Shown: positions 1 through 10,159, counted from the stretch's first letter. The stretch is 64,000 nt of DNA from CALMZY01 sp052033915 (GCA_052033915.1 JBPOJF010000010.1:62001-126000), one strand, 5' to 3'. Notes: generated by a model from the letters alone, not told the origin. Numbers and translations: made by a program.

Positions 1-1
1 G

Positions 2-3000
2 GATGTCCTGGCGTTGGTCGGCGCGTCCGGCGTCGAAATCCGTGATTTAACCTTGTGCCATGGGAACGCGGGTCTGAGCATGACACGTACGGTCAAGTGT
101 CTCGTGGAACGCGTGCAGAGCCGCGAGAACAAGATGGGGTTCTTCGTCAGCCTTTCAGCCTTGGCGGAGTTTGCGCACTGCGCCGCCTACTTAAACACGA
201 CGAACGGGCTTGTCAACGAGAAGGCCGGTATCTCCTGGAAAAACGGAGTGATTTGGAACAATCCGAATCCCCTGGGTCTCAGACAGGGAAGCGTAACTGA
301 GATTCGGAACAGCGCGATCAAGGCGTCGGGTCCCGGCCAGCGGATATACCAACTCAGCGAGGACGCAATTGTCACGAACACGGACTACAACAACCTTGTC
401 CGGGAAAATTCAGCGCTGATTGCCGAACGGCAGAAGAAGACCGGAGGGGACGAGGTGTATAACGCCGTTGTCGACTGGCAGAGAGAGTCGGGACAGGATG
501 TCCATAGCTTGAGCCATGCCTCGCTGTTTGCGGACGAGGCCGCGGGTGATTTCCATGTGCAGAGCAAGCGAGGGCGTTGGGTTCCCGGCGCGGGCTTCAC
601 CAACGACGCCTTCGATTCTCCTCTCCTTGACGCCGGAGACCCCCTGCATTCTTTTACCAACGAGCTGGATCCCAACGGCAGCCGCGTCAATATAGGCCAG
701 TATGGGAATACGAGCGAAGCCAGCTTGAGCCAGACGAATCCATGGCTTGTGGCTGTTTCCTTCAATGACAGACCCACCATCAGCGGGACCAACTACCTGC
801 GCTGGATATATGGAGGCATGGCCAGCGACTCCCTCGTCCGAATCGAAGCGTCGGTGAATAACGGGGTCAGTTATTCAACCCTTGCAAGCAATGTGCCGAT
901 GTCCTCTAGTACGGGGTTTGCGTGGGATGTGTCGTCCATCCCACTGGCGGCACACTGCCTGTGGCGCGTAAGCAGTGAGACGTATACCAATGTCAGCGAC
1001 GAGGTGGATAGAACCTTTGCGATCAAGAACCAGATTCTGACGTTGTATGTCAACGATTCGTCCACCACGGGAGATGTGTATTGCACGGCGGTCGGAAGCC
1101 CTCTGAACACCGGCACAAACGCAAGCAGTCCGCTCGACGAACCGGCGACAGCCCTCTACAAATATCCGGTCGGCCGGGGGGACACGATCTACATTGATAC
1201 CGGCGTCTATACCATTACGAGCGAAGTGGGCCTTGTCATCGATGAAACGAGCCGGGGTGAGGAATTGTACCCCATTACCCTTCATGGGAGTACCAATTGG
1301 CTTGCTGGCGGATCCGTGATCGACCGTGCAAACACCAATAACGGGATTGGGTTGTTGATTCAGAACACCCGGTTTGTGGATGTCGACAACTTGTCGTTCA
1401 AGGGTGGAGCCGCCGGGGTGTCGGTCATCAACTCCCTCAATTGCTCTTTCACCAACGTCAGCGCGTATGATAACACGAACCATGGGTTTGCCGTCAATTC
1501 CGTCGCCCCGGTGTCGTTCAGGCGGTGCGCAACATGGGAGAACCGTGGTTGGGGTATCGTAGTCAACGGGGCGGAGACTCATATGTCTTGGGAGCAAGGC
1601 GTGGTGTGGTCCAACCGATACGGCGGAGTCCTGCTGGGAAATGGTAACCTGTCCATCAGTAATTCGATCATTCAGTCGCCCAGTAATGCGTACCTGTACG
1701 GGATCAGCCTGGGAAGGCTCAATGGCGACTACAATGTCTTCTGGAAGGATTCTCACGCCAAGTTGATGAGGGATTACTATCGCTTCGTTGACTACGTGAA
1801 CCTTAAGGAATGGCAGGAGAACAGGCAGGCGGAGTCTCACAGCGTCATGGTCGATCCGATGTTCGCGGCTCCTGAAACAGGCGATTTCCATCTGCGGAGT
1901 CAGGCGGGCCGCTATACCAATGGCACGTTCTTTGAGGACACAGAGACCTCCTGGGCCATTGATGCGGGCAATCCCGGATACGATTACACCGGAGAGCCGG
2001 CCCCGAATGGGGGGCGCATGAACGTGGGTTTGGACGGCAATACCGTAGAAGCAAGCAAGAGCTTCACAAACGTTCCTGAGTTGTTGGCTGTCAGCCTGAA
2101 TGACGGCGGCTCGGTCAGCGGTCCGCAGCTGCTCTACTGGTTGAGCCGGGGCATATCGCCCACGAATACGGTGCGGCTCGAATACCTTGCCAATGCCGGC
2201 GCCCACTGGCAGACGATTGCCGATGGGGTGAGCGTGATGGACAACAACTATATCTGGTCCAACACAAATCCGCCGTCGCCCGCCCGTTGGCGGGTGGTCC
2301 TGGAATCAGACACGAATGTATTCGATGCTGTGGATACAACGTTTATTTTGCGCTCAGGGCCTATTTTCTACTACGTGAATGACAGCAGTACAAACGGGGA
2401 CATCTACACATCCGTTCCGGGCAGTCCCACCAACAGCGGGTTGTTTACCAATGAGCCGGCCAGCAGCATTCAGGATATCCTTGACCGGTATGATCTCGGT
2501 CCCAGCGATACGTTGTTTATTGACACAGGCGCTTACATGCTGACCAACGGTGTTTTCGTCGGCGCCCTGGACAGCGGAGTGGCCACTTCGCGAGTCAGCT
2601 TGGTCGGCAGCACGAATGTGACTTGGGGTGGGAGTGTCCTCAGGATGGCGGGACCTAGTATTCAGGAGGGCAAGGCCGCTCTCCAATTGTCATATGTGGA
2701 AGGGCTCGGGTTGAGCGATTTGATCATCGAGAATGCCGATACCGGAATCCTTCTGGACCGGTCGGAGGGGTGTCTTGGACGCAATATTACGATTCGGGAT
2801 GGCGGCGGGGCCGGTATCCATGCGATTTCCGGCAAACAGAACGCATTCGATTATGTCGTTGTGACCAGACAAACAGGTAATGGAATTGTTCTTCAAAATA
2901 GTCAGCTCACCCTTTGTTCGAGCGTTGTCTGGTCAAACAAGTCCCACGCTGTTCTTGTAGATCGAGGAACCTTCTCGACCAGCAACTCTGTATTTCACGC

Positions 3001-6000
3001 ATCGGGTTCCACGAACGTGTGCTACTACGTGATGACGAACAGTGCGGTCATCGCCGACTATAATGATCTTTACACGGAGAATGGGGCAGGTATCGCCTTT
3101 TACAACGACGGCCCTGTGGAACGTCTTGCGGAGTGGACTGGGATGACGACACAGGATATCCATTCCCTCACGGTAGATCCTCTTTTTGCCGATCCGGGCC
3201 ATGACGACTTCCATGTGAGAAGCGAGACGGGCCGCTATGATCCGGGCGCGGCCGATTTCGTTACGACGGATACGAACACTTCATGGCTTATTGATACAGG
3301 ACATCCGGCGATGATCTATACCAACGAGCCTGCGCCGAACGGCGGTCGTCTCAATATCGGGCTCTACGGCAACACAACGCAGGCGAGCAAGAGTCGGACC
3401 AACGCCTGGTTGCTGGCCATCACGGCTTCCGGAGGCGGGCGCTTGGAGGGCTATGTTTACCTGGCGTGGGCCAGCGGACGGATTAGCAACACCAACAAGG
3501 TGAGACTCGATTATTCCTACGATGACGGGATCAGCTGGATGACGATCGCCGAGAAGCAGAGCATCACAAACGGTCAGTACATTTGGAACAGCGCGGAGAA
3601 ACTTTCCGGAGGAGAGAAGTTTCCGTCAAGTCCCATCGCGCGCTGGAGAATCACGCTGGAGTCGGACACGAACGTCTTTGACATGACGGATTCCCATTTT
3701 GCCCTTCGGAACAAGCCGTTCTTCTACTATTTGAACGACACCAACTATTCTTCCGACTGCGACATTTACACAACCGCGCCTGGCGACGACAGCAACTTGG
3801 GAATCTTCTCGAATGCGCCGAAGGCCACCTTGAGCAGCCTGCTCTCCACGCTGGACGTGGAAGGCGGCGATGTCATTTTGATTGATGCGGGCATTTACCC
3901 CGTGACGAACTCCGAGCCCATTACTGTGACGGTGTCTGATCAGGGCAAGCCGTCCAACCCCGTTATTATTCGCGGCAATACCAATTGTACCGGTTCGGTC
4001 TTCGACCGGACTTCCTGCGGAACGCCTTCAAAGGCTCTTCTGGTTCAGGCGTCCTACATGAACATGAAAGACGTGGAGGTGAGGGGGGGGCACTTTGAAG
4101 CGATTGGGCAAAAGGTGACGTTGACGAATATCGTTGTGACGAACGGTCATCTCAGTGTCAGTGGAACCGATTGTCGAATTGCGGACTCGAAAGTGTATGG
4201 TGGGGACGTGACGTTTGGCGCGACCAATGGGTCGGTTGAGCGCTTCAGTTTGTGGGGAGGAGCGATGAGGCTTTCGGGTCTCAACGTGTTGCTGAAAAAC
4301 TCTGTGATTTACAATACCAATAACAGCACGGCGCTGCGGGTTGAGTCCGGTGAGAACATGTCCATCCTGAACAACACCGTGGTCAGTCGCGGGAGCGCCT
4401 TCGGACAGGTCGGGCTGGGCAGCTATTCAATGTTGTCGAATAATATCCTGGTCGCGGATGGAGCGCTTCCCGGCGACGACTTCTGCATTCAGATGGGAGG
4501 AGGATTCCTCGACTCAGACTACAACAACCTGGTGGCTCGCAACGGTGCATGGATCGGGAACCGGGAGGGGAATTGGGAGAAACTCTTGTACTGGCAGAGG
4601 GCGTCGGGAAGGGATATCCACAGCCTGTCTCATGATCCTCTTTTTGCCGATGAAGCCAACCGGGATCTCCATCTGAAGTCTTCCGTCGGCCGTTACTTGA
4701 ACGGCGTTTGGACAAATGACGGCGCTGTCCATCATTCACCGTTGATTGACGCGGGCGTTCCGTGGTTTTCCCATACGAACGAGCCCAGCCCCAATGGCGG
4801 CCGTCTGAATATGGGGGCATACGGGAATACGCCGCAGGCGAGTAAGAGCAGGACCAATGCGTGGCTCCTGGCCATAACGATGAACGACGGAGGTGTGCTT
4901 AAAGGCACCAACAATCTCCTTCGCTGGTCTTCGGGCAACCTGGGGACAACGGATTTGGTGAGAATCGAATATTCGGCGAACGGCGGGCCATGGACAACCG
5001 TGGCGAGCAATCTCTCGGCGGCATCGGGGGAATATGTATGGGATACGACGACCTGCACGTCCAGCCTGCAAGCCCTGTGGCGGGTTGTTCTTCAGACCAA
5101 TACGGCTGTTCAGGACCAGGTGGATAACGCATTTGCTGTTCGCAACACGCCTTTGAGCTTCTATGTGAATGACAGTTCCACGAACAACGATGTGTATACC
5201 AGCGCCGTCGGAAGTCCGGGGAACAGCGGGCTTGTGCCGTCGGCCCCGAAAGATTCGATCCAGGGAGTTCTGGATGCTTATGATACGGAAGGCGGTGACA
5301 TCATCTATGTGGACACGGGAGTCTACCCGTCCACGAACCACGTGAACATCATCTGGTCCCGCGGAGGAGACGCGGCGGGGGGGAACCTGCTGATTCAAGG
5401 CAGCACGAACGCGGCCGCAGGGGGATCGATTCTTCGGCGTACGGGCGGTGGGAAGGACGGGGTGAACCTGCCGGCATCGTATGTCACCCTGCGCGATTTC
5501 ACCATCGAACAGGCCTACCGCGGCGTGTTCCTCGAATCCAATCAGTTCAATCGCCTGGAGCGGTTGTTCGTCCGGTCGAATCAGTACGGGATCGTCAATT
5601 ATGCCACCCGGAGTGCGATCAACCGCAATATCCGGCTCTGGAACAACGCGATCGTCGGCATTGATGTCGTGAATGCCCGGACCACTCTGGTTGAAAACTG
5701 CGATTTCGTGGTCAACCAGCCGGCCATCAACTCGAATTCCAGCTACCGAGTGCAGTCCTCTCAAAACAACATCCTTCAAAACAACATTTTCTATATCGGT
5801 GGATCGAACAACTGGGCCTTGGCGGGCGATGCGGGAATCATCGACAACGCATTTATCGACTACAATATCTACTTCTTCGAACGAGTAACAAATATCTTCC
5901 TCACCTACAGGGATCTGATGCCGTGGCAACTCGCCTTCAGCAACGATTTCCGGAGCGCCATTACGAATCCTCTGTTTGCGGATGTTGCGTCCGGCGATTT

Positions 6001-7027
6001 CCATCTCCGGTCCGCTGCCGGCCGCTATCTCGACGGATACGGGTGGACCGCCGATGTGCAGTCTTCGTGGGGGATCGACAAGGGCAATCCGGCATCGGAC
6101 TACCTCCTTGAGCCGTCGATCAACGGCGACCGCATCAACATCGGCGCCTTCGGCAACACGGAGTATGCCAGCCGGAGCTCGACCAATGTCGTCGTCTACT
6201 GCCGCGTGCTCAACTCGACGCAGTTCATCGGCGAGGCCAACAATGTGTGGCCCCTGATCTGGACGGTCATCAATGTGCCGACGGATGAGTTGTTCTCGGT
6301 CCAGTATTCCGGCGACGGTGGCCAATCGTGGGTGAACCTGGCCACGAACGTGAACGCCTACAATGAATTCATCATCTGGAATACCACCCCGTACTACAAC
6401 ACGTACAAGGGACGCTGGCGCGTGGTGGGTGAATCGAATACCAATTATTGGGATGCCAGTGATGCTAGCTTCAATATCTTCTACGGCGTTTTCAAGCTGT
6501 ATCCTGACTACACTCGGAACCCGCTGCGGCACATTTACTGGCGCGGCGCGTGGGACGAGGTGTACCAGGTTCAATACTCGACCAATCTGCCCGGAGGTGA
6601 AGAGGCGTGGTTCAATGCCCCCACAGGCGGGCTCCCGAACCAGACGCCGTTCTTCCGATCGACGCGCGGCGGAGATTTCGTATATGAGGATGTCGAATCG
6701 GCCACGTATCCCTTCCGCTGTTACCGGGTGATCTGGCTGGAGGGCTCCGACTACATGCCGGCAGAGGATATCTACCTGGAATTGATGGCCATCAACCGGG
6801 CGCGCGGGATGAATAACATCGTCTGGCGGTGTGCCGCGGCGGGAACATTCACGGTCCAGTATTCGACGAACTACACCTCGTGGTTGACGGCGGAGACCGG
6901 CGCAGGCGCCCATCAAAAGGCCAGCTTCACGGTGACGGTGGACGGAACCACCAACTTGTTCGAGGACGTTGCATCGTCCAATGCAGGCTGGCGTGTCTAC
7001 CGTGTGTCATATATAAGCAGCCCGTAG
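2..7027 (+). CDS. Giant modular right-handed beta-helix repeat protein (5' end outside window)
   Basis: Partial gene: the frame is open from base 2, and its first residues (LALVGASGVEIRDLTL) match a strand pattern recurring in later modules (LLIQNTRFVDVDNLSF, VNLPASYVTLRDFTIE), so the true start lies upstream; the TTG at 14 is unlikely. About 2,341 codons are visible. Modules of roughly 440-480 residues repeat. Each begins with a [YF]YxNDSSTxxDVYT-like motif (codons near 350, 791, 1244, 1720), then a beta-helix stretch, a PLFAD..DFHLRS..GRY segment, a GGRxNIGxYGNTxxAS motif and an Ig-like domain ending in WRV. Two different domains with QYSTN and YRV motifs close the protein from about codon 2060. 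Such proteins are usually secreted or surface-exposed and bind or modify polysaccharides. No catalytic residues, PEP-CTERM tail or T9SS-type tail are recognised. Product class is fairly sure; function is unknown. Confidence 0.85.
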   Translation, partial: DVLALVGASGVEIRDLTLCHGNAGLSMTRTVKCLVERVQSRENKMGFFVSLSALAEFAHCAAYLNTTNGLVNEKAGISWKNGVIWNNPNPLGLRQGSVTEIRNSAIKASGPGQRIYQLSEDAIVTNTDYNNLVRENSALIAERQKKTGGDEVYNAVVDWQRESGQDVHSLSHASLFADEAAGDFHVQSKRGRWVPGAGFTNDAFDSPLLDAGDPLHSFTNELDPNGSRVNIGQYGNTSEASLSQTNPWLVAVSFNDRPTISGTNYLRWIYGGMASDSLVRIEASVNNGVSYSTLASNVPMSSSTGFAWDVSSIPLAAHCLWRVSSETYTNVSDEVDRTFAIKNQILTLYVNDSSTTGDVYCTAVGSPLNTGTNASSPLDEPATALYKYPVGRGDTIYIDTGVYTITSEVGLVIDETSRGEELYPITLHGSTNWLAGGSVIDRANTNNGIGLLIQNTRFVDVDNLSFKGGAAGVSVINSLNCSFTNVSAYDNTNHGFAVNSVAPVSFRRCATWENRGWGIVVNGAETHMSWEQGVVWSNRYGGVLLGNGNLSISNSIIQSPSNAYLYGISLGRLNGDYNVFWKDSHAKLMRDYYRFVDYVNLKEWQENRQAESHSVMVDPMFAAPETGDFHLRSQAGRYTNGTFFEDTETSWAIDAGNPGYDYTGEPAPNGGRMNVGLDGNTVEASKSFTNVPELLAVSLNDGGSVSGPQLLYWLSRGISPTNTVRLEYLANAGAHWQTIADGVSVMDNNYIWSNTNPPSPARWRVVLESDTNVFDAVDTTFILRSGPIFYYVNDSSTNGDIYTSVPGSPTNSGLFTNEPASSIQDILDRYDLGPSDTLFIDTGAYMLTNGVFVGALDSGVATSRVSLVGSTNVTWGGSVLRMAGPSIQEGKAALQLSYVEGLGLSDLIIENADTGILLDRSEGCLGRNITIRDGGGAGIHAISGKQNAFDYVVVTRQTGNGIVLQNSQLTLCSSVVWSNKSHAVLVDRGTFSTSNSVFHASGSTNVCYYVMTNSAVIADYNDLYTENGAGIAFYNDGPVERLAEWTGMTTQDIHSLTVDPLFADPGHDDFHVRSETGRYDPGAADFVTTDTNTSWLIDTGHPAMIYTNEPAPNGGRLNIGLYGNTTQASKSRTNAWLLAITASGGGRLEGYVYLAWASGRISNTNKVRLDYSYDDGISWMTIAEKQSITNGQYIWNSAEKLSGGEKFPSSPIARWRITLESDTNVFDMTDSHFALRNKPFFYYLNDTNYSSDCDIYTTAPGDDSNLGIFSNAPKATLSSLLSTLDVEGGDVILIDAGIYPVTNSEPITVTVSDQGKPSNPVIIRGNTNCTGSVFDRTSCGTPSKALLVQASYMNMKDVEVRGGHFEAIGQKVTLTNIVVTNGHLSVSGTDCRIADSKVYGGDVTFGATNGSVERFSLWGGAMRLSGLNVLLKNSVIYNTNNSTALRVESGENMSILNNTVVSRGSAFGQVGLGSYSMLSNNILVADGALPGDDFCIQMGGGFLDSDYNNLVARNGAWIGNREGNWEKLLYWQRASGRDIHSLSHDPLFADEANRDLHLKSSVGRYLNGVWTNDGAVHHSPLIDAGVPWFSHTNEPSPNGGRLNMGAYGNTPQASKSRTNAWLLAITMNDGGVLKGTNNLLRWSSGNLGTTDLVRIEYSANGGPWTTVASNLSAASGEYVWDTTTCTSSLQALWRVVLQTNTAVQDQVDNAFAVRNTPLSFYVNDSSTNNDVYTSAVGSPGNSGLVPSAPKDSIQGVLDAYDTEGGDIIYVDTGVYPSTNHVNIIWSRGGDAAGGNLLIQGSTNAAAGGSILRRTGGGKDGVNLPASYVTLRDFTIEQAYRGVFLESNQFNRLERLFVRSNQYGIVNYATRSAINRNIRLWNNAIVGIDVVNARTTLVENCDFVVNQPAINSNSSYRVQSSQNNILQNNIFYIGGSNNWALAGDAGIIDNAFIDYNIYFFERVTNIFLTYRDLMPWQLAFSNDFRSAITNPLFADVASGDFHLRSAAGRYLDGYGWTADVQSSWGIDKGNPASDYLLEPSINGDRINIGAFGNTEYASRSSTNVVVYCRVLNSTQFIGEANNVWPLIWTVINVPTDELFSVQYSGDGGQSWVNLATNVNAYNEFIIWNTTPYYNTYKGRWRVVGESNTNYWDASDASFNIFYGVFKLYPDYTRNPLRHIYWRGAWDEVYQVQYSTNLPGGEEAWFNAPTGGLPNQTPFFRSTRGGDFVYEDVESATYPFRCYRVIWLEGSDYMPAEDIYLELMAINRARGMNNIVWRCAAAGTFTVQYSTNYTSWLTAETGAGAHQKASFTVTVDGTTNLFEDVASSNAGWRVYRVSYISSP

Positions 7028-7039
7028 ATCGGGGGCCTC

Positions 7040-7963
7040 GTGAAGCGCACGGTTCCGATGGTTCTAGCGATCCTGGCAGTTCTCTGCGCGCTGCTGCTGA
7101 TCCCGTTTCCGGAACACCATGGCGACCGATGGATAGTGTATCTTCAGGACTTCGCGCATTTCGTGCTTTTCGCGCTGGCGGTCTTTCTCCTGATCTTCCT
7201 TCCCGGCCGGACATGCGCCCTTTCCCTGCGGCGGGCGGTTCTGATCGTTGTCGCGGCGCTGGGGGTCGGCTTGCTGGCCGAGAGGGTTCAGCCCTTCGTC
7301 GGACGAACGGCCGGAGGGAGGGATGTCCTCCTGGGTGTGACGGGCGGTGCGGCTGCCGTGTGTGTTTGCGCGGCGTTGTCGAGACGCGCATGGATCGTGC
7401 GCCTTGTGTGCGGCGCTTCTGCCTTGGCATTGGCCTCCGCGGCGGTTCTTCCCCTGATCCTCATTCGTTGCGATCGTCAGGCGGCCCGCCGCGCCTTCCC
7501 CTTGCTGGCCTCATTTGAATCGCGTGCGGAAATCGGCAGGTGGTCGGTCAACGGCTGCAGGATCTCGCGGACCCGGGAGCGCGCCACACACGGAAAGTGG
7601 ACGCTCAAGATCGAGGTGGAGAATCCGGACAACTATCCGGGGATCTTCCTGACCGACAGCGTGCTCGACCTCTCGCGCATGAGACGGTTGTGTTTTGATG
7701 CGTATGTGCCCGGTCCGACCCCTCTCCAGATATGGCTTCGGATCGATGACCGGATGGACCCGGTTTACACGGAACGTTTTCAGGACTTCAGGACGCTTTT
7801 CCCCGGCACGAACACCCTCTGTGTCGAACGGGCGATCGCCGCATCGACTCCTTCGGGGCGGTCCCTCGACCTGGGCCGTATCCATTCGTGGGGTTTGTTC
7901 TTCGATCAGGCAAAACCCGGCGATATCCTCTATATCGATAACGTCCGCGTGTTGTCGAAATAG
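7040..7963 (+). CDS. VanZ-like membrane protein fused to a carbohydrate-binding-like domain
   Basis: 307 aa, GTG start, 12 bp after the giant beta-helix gene and probably co-transcribed. Residues 1 to about 145 hold hydrophobic segments with the VanZ-like pattern: D and H in the second segment (LQDFAHFVLFALAVF), then E..QPF..R...RDVLLGVTGG. From about residue 160 a soluble domain follows (WTLKIEVEN, FDAYVPGP, LQIWLRIDD, WGLFFDQ, LYIDNVRVL). This looks like the beta-sandwich of CBM or CIA30-type domains and would lie outside the membrane. VanZ-like proteins are poorly understood; in PVC bacteria they often sit near exopolysaccharide or surface-protein genes. The fusion and the linkage to a surface repeat protein suggest a role in anchoring or exporting sugar-associated surface material, which is inference. 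Confidence 0.75.
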   Translation: MKRTVPMVLAILAVLCALLLIPFPEHHGDRWIVYLQDFAHFVLFALAVFLLIFLPGRTCALSLRRAVLIVVAALGVGLLAERVQPFVGRTAGGRDVLLGVTGGAAAVCVCAALSRRAWIVRLVCGASALALASAAVLPLILIRCDRQAARRAFPLLASFESRAEIGRWSVNGCRISRTRERATHGKWTLKIEVENPDNYPGIFLTDSVLDLSRMRRLCFDAYVPGPTPLQIWLRIDDRMDPVYTERFQDFRTLFPGTNTLCVERAIAASTPSGRSLDLGRIHSWGLFFDQAKPGDILYIDNVRVLSK

Positions 7964-8020
7964 CCCGCCGCGTTTCCACGCTTCATTTCCGCCGCCCTGT
8001 GGGCTATGATCGCGACCGGG

Positions 8021-8030
8021 GAAGGAGAAG
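8021..8030 (+). promoter_or_regulatory. Ribosome binding site that decides the GT2 start
   Basis: GAAGGAGAAG lies 5 nt before the GTG at 8036. The in-frame ATG at 8006 has no such element, so the shorter start is preferred. Confidence 0.6.
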
Positions 8031-8035
8031 GTCTT

Positions 8036-8731
8036 GTGAAACTTTCAATTGTCATTCCCGTTTATAACGAGGTGCGGACGGTCGACCGGTTGCTCGACAT
8101 GGTGGTTCGGGTCGATACCGGCCTGGCGACGGAATTGATCGTCGTGGACGACGGTTCAACCGACGGGACGCAGGCGGTTCTCGAACAGGCCCGGAGCCAG
8201 TACCCGAACATGGTTCTTCTTCGTCACGAAAAGAATCAGGGCAAAGGCGCGGCCTTGCGGACCGGCTTTTCGGCTGCGACGGGAGATATCATGTTGGTTC
8301 AAGATGCCGATCTCGAATATGACCCCAAGGAATATCCCCATCTCCTCCGCCCGATTCTCGACGGGCATGCGGATGTCGTATTCGGCTCGCGATTTCTCGG
8401 CGGCGGCGCGCACCGCGTGGTCTTCTACTGGCATTACCTCGGCAACAGGCTGTTGACGATGCTTTCCAATATGATGACCAATCTGAACCTCACCGACATG
8501 GAAGTCTGCTACAAGGTCTTCAGAAAAGAGGCGCTCCAGGACATTCGGATTTGCGAGAACCGGTTCGGCTTCGAGGTCGAAATCACCGCCAAGGTCGCCA
8601 GGAAGAAATGCCGCATCTACGAAGTGCCCATCGCGTACTACGGCCGGGAATACGCCGAGGGGAAGAAAGTCACCTGGAAGGACGGTTTTCGCGCTCTGTG
8701 GTGTATCCTGAAGTACCGTTTCGTGGACTGA
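8036..8731 (+). CDS. Family 2 glycosyltransferase, polyprenyl-phosphate sugar transferase type
   Basis: 231 aa from GTG 8036. A single GT-A domain with LSIVIPVYNE at the N-terminus, the nucleotide-binding VDDGSTDGT, the metal-binding QDADLEYDP and VFGSRFLGG. This is the layout of dolichol/undecaprenyl-phosphate mannose or glucose synthases (DPM1/GtrB-like), which move a sugar from a nucleotide donor to a lipid carrier at the inner membrane. No C-terminal membrane segments are present, so it is the soluble DPM1-like form. It sits 72 bp downstream of the VanZ-like gene and ends before a hairpin, so it may close that transcription unit. Donor and acceptor cannot be read from the sequence. Confidence 0.85.
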   Translation: MKLSIVIPVYNEVRTVDRLLDMVVRVDTGLATELIVVDDGSTDGTQAVLEQARSQYPNMVLLRHEKNQGKGAALRTGFSAATGDIMLVQDADLEYDPKEYPHLLRPILDGHADVVFGSRFLGGGAHRVVFYWHYLGNRLLTMLSNMMTNLNLTDMEVCYKVFRKEALQDIRICENRFGFEVEITAKVARKKCRIYEVPIAYYGREYAEGKKVTWKDGFRALWCILKYRFVD

Positions 8732-8788
8732 CCGTCTTTGAAGTTGACCCGTTTCAAGCCTTTCTCTACGCTCTGCGCACGTTCAGGG

Positions 8789-8821
8789 GCCCTCCATCGA
8801 AAGGAAGAGGGCTATTATTTT
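8789..8821 (+). terminator. Intrinsic-type terminator between the GT2 gene and purA
   Basis: Perfect 6-bp arms GCCCTC (8789-8794) and GAGGGC (8807-8812) with a 12-nt loop are followed by TATTATTTT (8813-8821). This fits a modest Rho-independent terminator separating the surface/GT unit from the purA operon. Confidence 0.55.
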
Positions 8822-8859
8822 GGCGAGAAACACCCCATGATTGAAAGCGAGGAATCCGG

Positions 8860-10152
8860 ATGCCCAACATGGTATTGATCGGCGCCCAGTGGGGCGATGA
8901 GGGCAAGGGAAAAATCATCGATGTGCTGACCCGGGAAGTGGACTGGGTGGTCCGCTACCAGGGCGGAAACAATGCGGGCCACACGGTTGAGATCGGCGAT
9001 GCCCGCTACATCCTGCACTTGATCCCGTCCGGCATCCTCCATGCCGGCAAGAAATGCGTGATCGGAAACGGCGTGGTTGTGGATCCTCTTTCACTTCTCA
9101 AGGAGTTGGATGAACTCCAGCAGCGCGGTATCCAGCCCGATGGAAGGTTATTCGTCAGCGATCGCGCGCACATCGTGTTCCCGTTCCACCGCGTGAGCGA
9201 TGAATACCGCGAACAGGCGCGTTCGCACGGCGAAAAGATCGGCACCACGAAACGCGGCATTGGCCCTTCGTATGCCGACAAGGCGACGCGCGTCGGCCTG
9301 CGCATGGGCGACATGCTGGACCCGGATTTCCCGTCGTTGCTTTCCGCCCACATCCAGGAGCAGAACCGCATCCTGGCGGCTCTGGGCGCCCCGCCGATTG
9401 CGGAAAAGGATGTCCTAGCTGAATACACCGCCGCGGCAAAGCGGCTGGCCCCCTTCATCGCGGACACGATTTCCGTCCTCAACCGCGGGATCGCCGCCGG
9501 CGAATCCGTTCTCTTCGAGGGTGCGCAGGGCACCATGCTGGATATTGATTTCGGCACCTACCCGTTCGTGACATCGTCCAGCGCGACGGCCGGCGGCGCC
9601 TGCACCGGGAGCGGCGTTGCGCCGCACCGGATCGACCGGGTCATCGGCGTGCTCAAAGCCTACACAACACGCGTGGGCGAGGGGCCCTTCCCGACGGAGC
9701 TGCTGGATGAGACCGGAAAAACGATCCGCGAGACGGGGCATGAGTTCGGAGCCACCACAGGCCGGCCGCGGCGTTGCGGCTGGTTCGATGCCGTTGTCGC
9801 GCGATACTCCGTGATGATCAACGGCATTGATTTCTGGGCAGTCACCAAGATGGATGTCCTGGACTCGCTGGAGACCATCCGGATCTGCGTTGCCTACGAA
9901 TGCGGCGGCAAGCGGTACGAAACCGTGCCGGCGAACATCCGGGTTCTTGAAAAGTGCAAGCCCGTTTACGAGGACTTCAAGGGGTGGAGGGTTTCCACGA
10001 AGGATGTCAGCCGGTTCGAAGATCTTCCCGCGCAGGCCAAGGCGTATATCCGCCGGCTGGAGGAACTGACGGGAGTCCCGGTCTGGATTCTTTCCGTCGG
10101 TCCCCGCCGCGACAGCACGATGAAACTGCCGCTCCGGCGCGAATCGGTGTGA
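8860..10152 (+). CDS. purA: Adenylosuccinate synthetase
   Basis: 430 aa, full length for the family. It condenses IMP and aspartate with GTP hydrolysis, the first committed step from IMP to AMP, in the cytosol. Visible hallmarks: the N-terminal GAQWGDEGKGKIID P-loop with catalytic Asp, GNNAGHTV with catalytic His, TTKRGIGPSYADK, FEGAQGTMLDIDFGTYPFVT, and TTGRPRRCGWFD near the C-terminus. The start ATG follows GAGGAATCC. uppS follows after 7 bp, so purA leads a compact operon with lipid and envelope genes. Confidence 0.98.
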   Translation: MPNMVLIGAQWGDEGKGKIIDVLTREVDWVVRYQGGNNAGHTVEIGDARYILHLIPSGILHAGKKCVIGNGVVVDPLSLLKELDELQQRGIQPDGRLFVSDRAHIVFPFHRVSDEYREQARSHGEKIGTTKRGIGPSYADKATRVGLRMGDMLDPDFPSLLSAHIQEQNRILAALGAPPIAEKDVLAEYTAAAKRLAPFIADTISVLNRGIAAGESVLFEGAQGTMLDIDFGTYPFVTSSSATAGGACTGSGVAPHRIDRVIGVLKAYTTRVGEGPFPTELLDETGKTIRETGHEFGATTGRPRRCGWFDAVVARYSVMINGIDFWAVTKMDVLDSLETIRICVAYECGGKRYETVPANIRVLEKCKPVYEDFKGWRVSTKDVSRFEDLPAQAKAYIRRLEELTGVPVWILSVGPRRDSTMKLPLRRESV

Positions 10153-10159
10153 TGACGCC

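Noticed and set aside
875..2206. 443-codon reading frame on the minus strand
   Set aside because: Antisense to the giant beta-helix gene; arginine/proline-biased translation with no domain, whereas the plus strand shows repeated motifs.
4736..6916. 726-codon minus-strand frame
   Set aside because: Same reason: a shadow of the modular gene caused by its high-GC third positions.
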